A DNA stretch of 64,000 nt from Salvia splendens (taxonomy: Eukaryota; Streptophyta; Magnoliopsida; Lamiales; Lamiaceae): positions 15,298,063-15,362,062 of the forward strand of contig NC_056049.1 in the NCBI RefSeq assembly GCF_004379255.2, written 5' to 3'. The notes under the pieces were generated by a model. That model searched no databases and was not told where the DNA came from. It was given only the letters and a program-made list of their open reading frames with translations. This document shows positions 63,300 to 64,000 of this stretch, piece after piece. Position numbers and translations under genes: made by a program. Within the stretch, counting starts at the first letter, position 1. Each line of letters starts with the position of its first letter.

Positions 63300-64000
63300 C
63301 TTCAGTAGTATCCTGCCAGTCCTAGGAAACTCCGAATTTCATTGGGCGTCGTTGGTGACTGCCAACGTTGCACGGCTTCAACTTTAGCAGGGTCCACTCG
63401 GATCCCTTCTGTTGTCACTATGTGTCGAAGGAAGATCACTTCGTTAAGTGAGAACTCACACTTGCTAAACTTAGCATATAGTTTCTCGGCTCTTAACGTC
63501 TCTAAAGTGGCCCTCAAATGATCCTTGTGTTCCTTCTCGTTCTTCGAGTAGATGAGCACATCATCTATAAAGACTAGGATGAACTTGTCCAAGTATGGGT
63601 GGAACACGCGGTTCATTAGGTCCATGAACTCAGCTAGAGCGTTTGTAAACCCAAAAGGCATTACAGTAAACTCGTAATGGTCATATCTGGTGCGAAATGA
63701 TGTCTTAGGTATATCGTCCTGTCGAACTCTCAGCTGATGATAACCCGATCTCAAATCTATCTCCGAGAAGACCCCAGCTCCTCGCAGCTGGTCGAAGAGG
63801 TCGTCGATTCTCGGTAAAGGTACTTGTTCTTGAGGGTTAACTTGTTCAACTCTCGATGTTCTATCCTTCTTTACGAAGAATTCTGGTGTACCACCTGGTC
63901 GCACATTGAGTCTAATAACGCAGGTCTAGTAGTTCTCGTATCTAGATCTTAAGTTCTTCTTATTCCTTAAGCGCCATTCTATATGGTGACTGAGATAATA
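63300..64000 (-). pseudogene. Ty3-gypsy reverse transcriptase fragment, runs off the window
   Basis: On the minus strand from 63904: [15 protein letters not shown], then after a small deletion and frame change [73 protein letters not shown], and catalytic [35 protein letters not shown] and [10 protein letters not shown] end it at 63302. The sequence style is that of plant chromovirus-type gypsy RT. Upstream codons (PYRMA-LKE) continue in broken frames to 64000, so the rest lies outside. Confidence 0.88.

Overview
This window is a stretch of plant nuclear DNA (a eudicot, judging from the captured gene fragments; nothing here fixes the genus). It holds no gene that looks intact or expressed. 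Almost every base can be assigned to retrotransposons, DNA transposons or decayed pieces of them. The only host-type genes are broken fragments: a KIN-14 kinesin, a FAR1-like protein, and pieces of an ATL-type RING-H2 gene, a UGT85-type glycosyltransferase gene and a GPAT acyltransferase gene, the last three carried inside Mutator-like elements.

Region 1 to 24.7 kb. A 5'-truncated LINE (about 90-1686) is followed by a KIN-14 pseudogene, small MITEs and the 3' part of a Ty1-copia element. The 3' LTR of that copia (5327 onward) is split by a LINE (5728-24050) flanked by a 19-bp target-site duplication. This LINE contains an oppositely oriented copy of its own family (8229 to about 10745) and, further on, a PIF/Harbinger-type element (13287-22780, TSD TTA). 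The Harbinger element is itself split by a complete copia element (14276-22068, two 1.46-kb LTRs, TSD GTCCC). The nest is therefore four levels deep.

Region 24.7 to 42.2 kb. A Ty3-gypsy element of Athila type (LTR 25198-26678, tRNA-Asp-type primer site, gag-pol, an extra 3' ORF) sits in the LTR of a second gypsy element. The whole arrangement has been tandemly duplicated: the second copy (from 37361) keeps only a solo LTR of the Athila-like element and has since received a copia solo LTR. A 235-bp LINE stub sits in the right LTR.

Region 42.2 to 47.3 kb. An unrecognised, decayed ORF region that I take to be the inside of another LTR element is split by a 1.9-kb hAT element (TSD GGGGAGGG). It is followed by an LTR carrying an array of palindromic CACCCG-NCCGGGT motifs.

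Region 47.3 to 58.6 kb. A FAR1-like fragment is followed by a Mutator-like element (48138-50493) with head-to-head ATL and UGT85 fragments, which hosts a hAT-like element that hosts a Stowaway MITE. A second Mutator-like element (51111-52167) carries the promoter-proximal part of a GPAT gene. Then come AT-rich DNA, one truncated and one solo copia LTR, and a third element of the same TIR type.

Region 58.6 to 64 kb. A badly decayed copia element holds a solo LTR (60611-62291), which in turn holds a young 528-bp TRIM retrotransposon (60832-61359). The window ends inside a minus-strand gypsy reverse transcriptase fragment.

The genes do not work together as a pathway. What the window records is a sequence of insertions, captures, a tandem duplication and decay, much of it orderable from nesting and target-site duplications.
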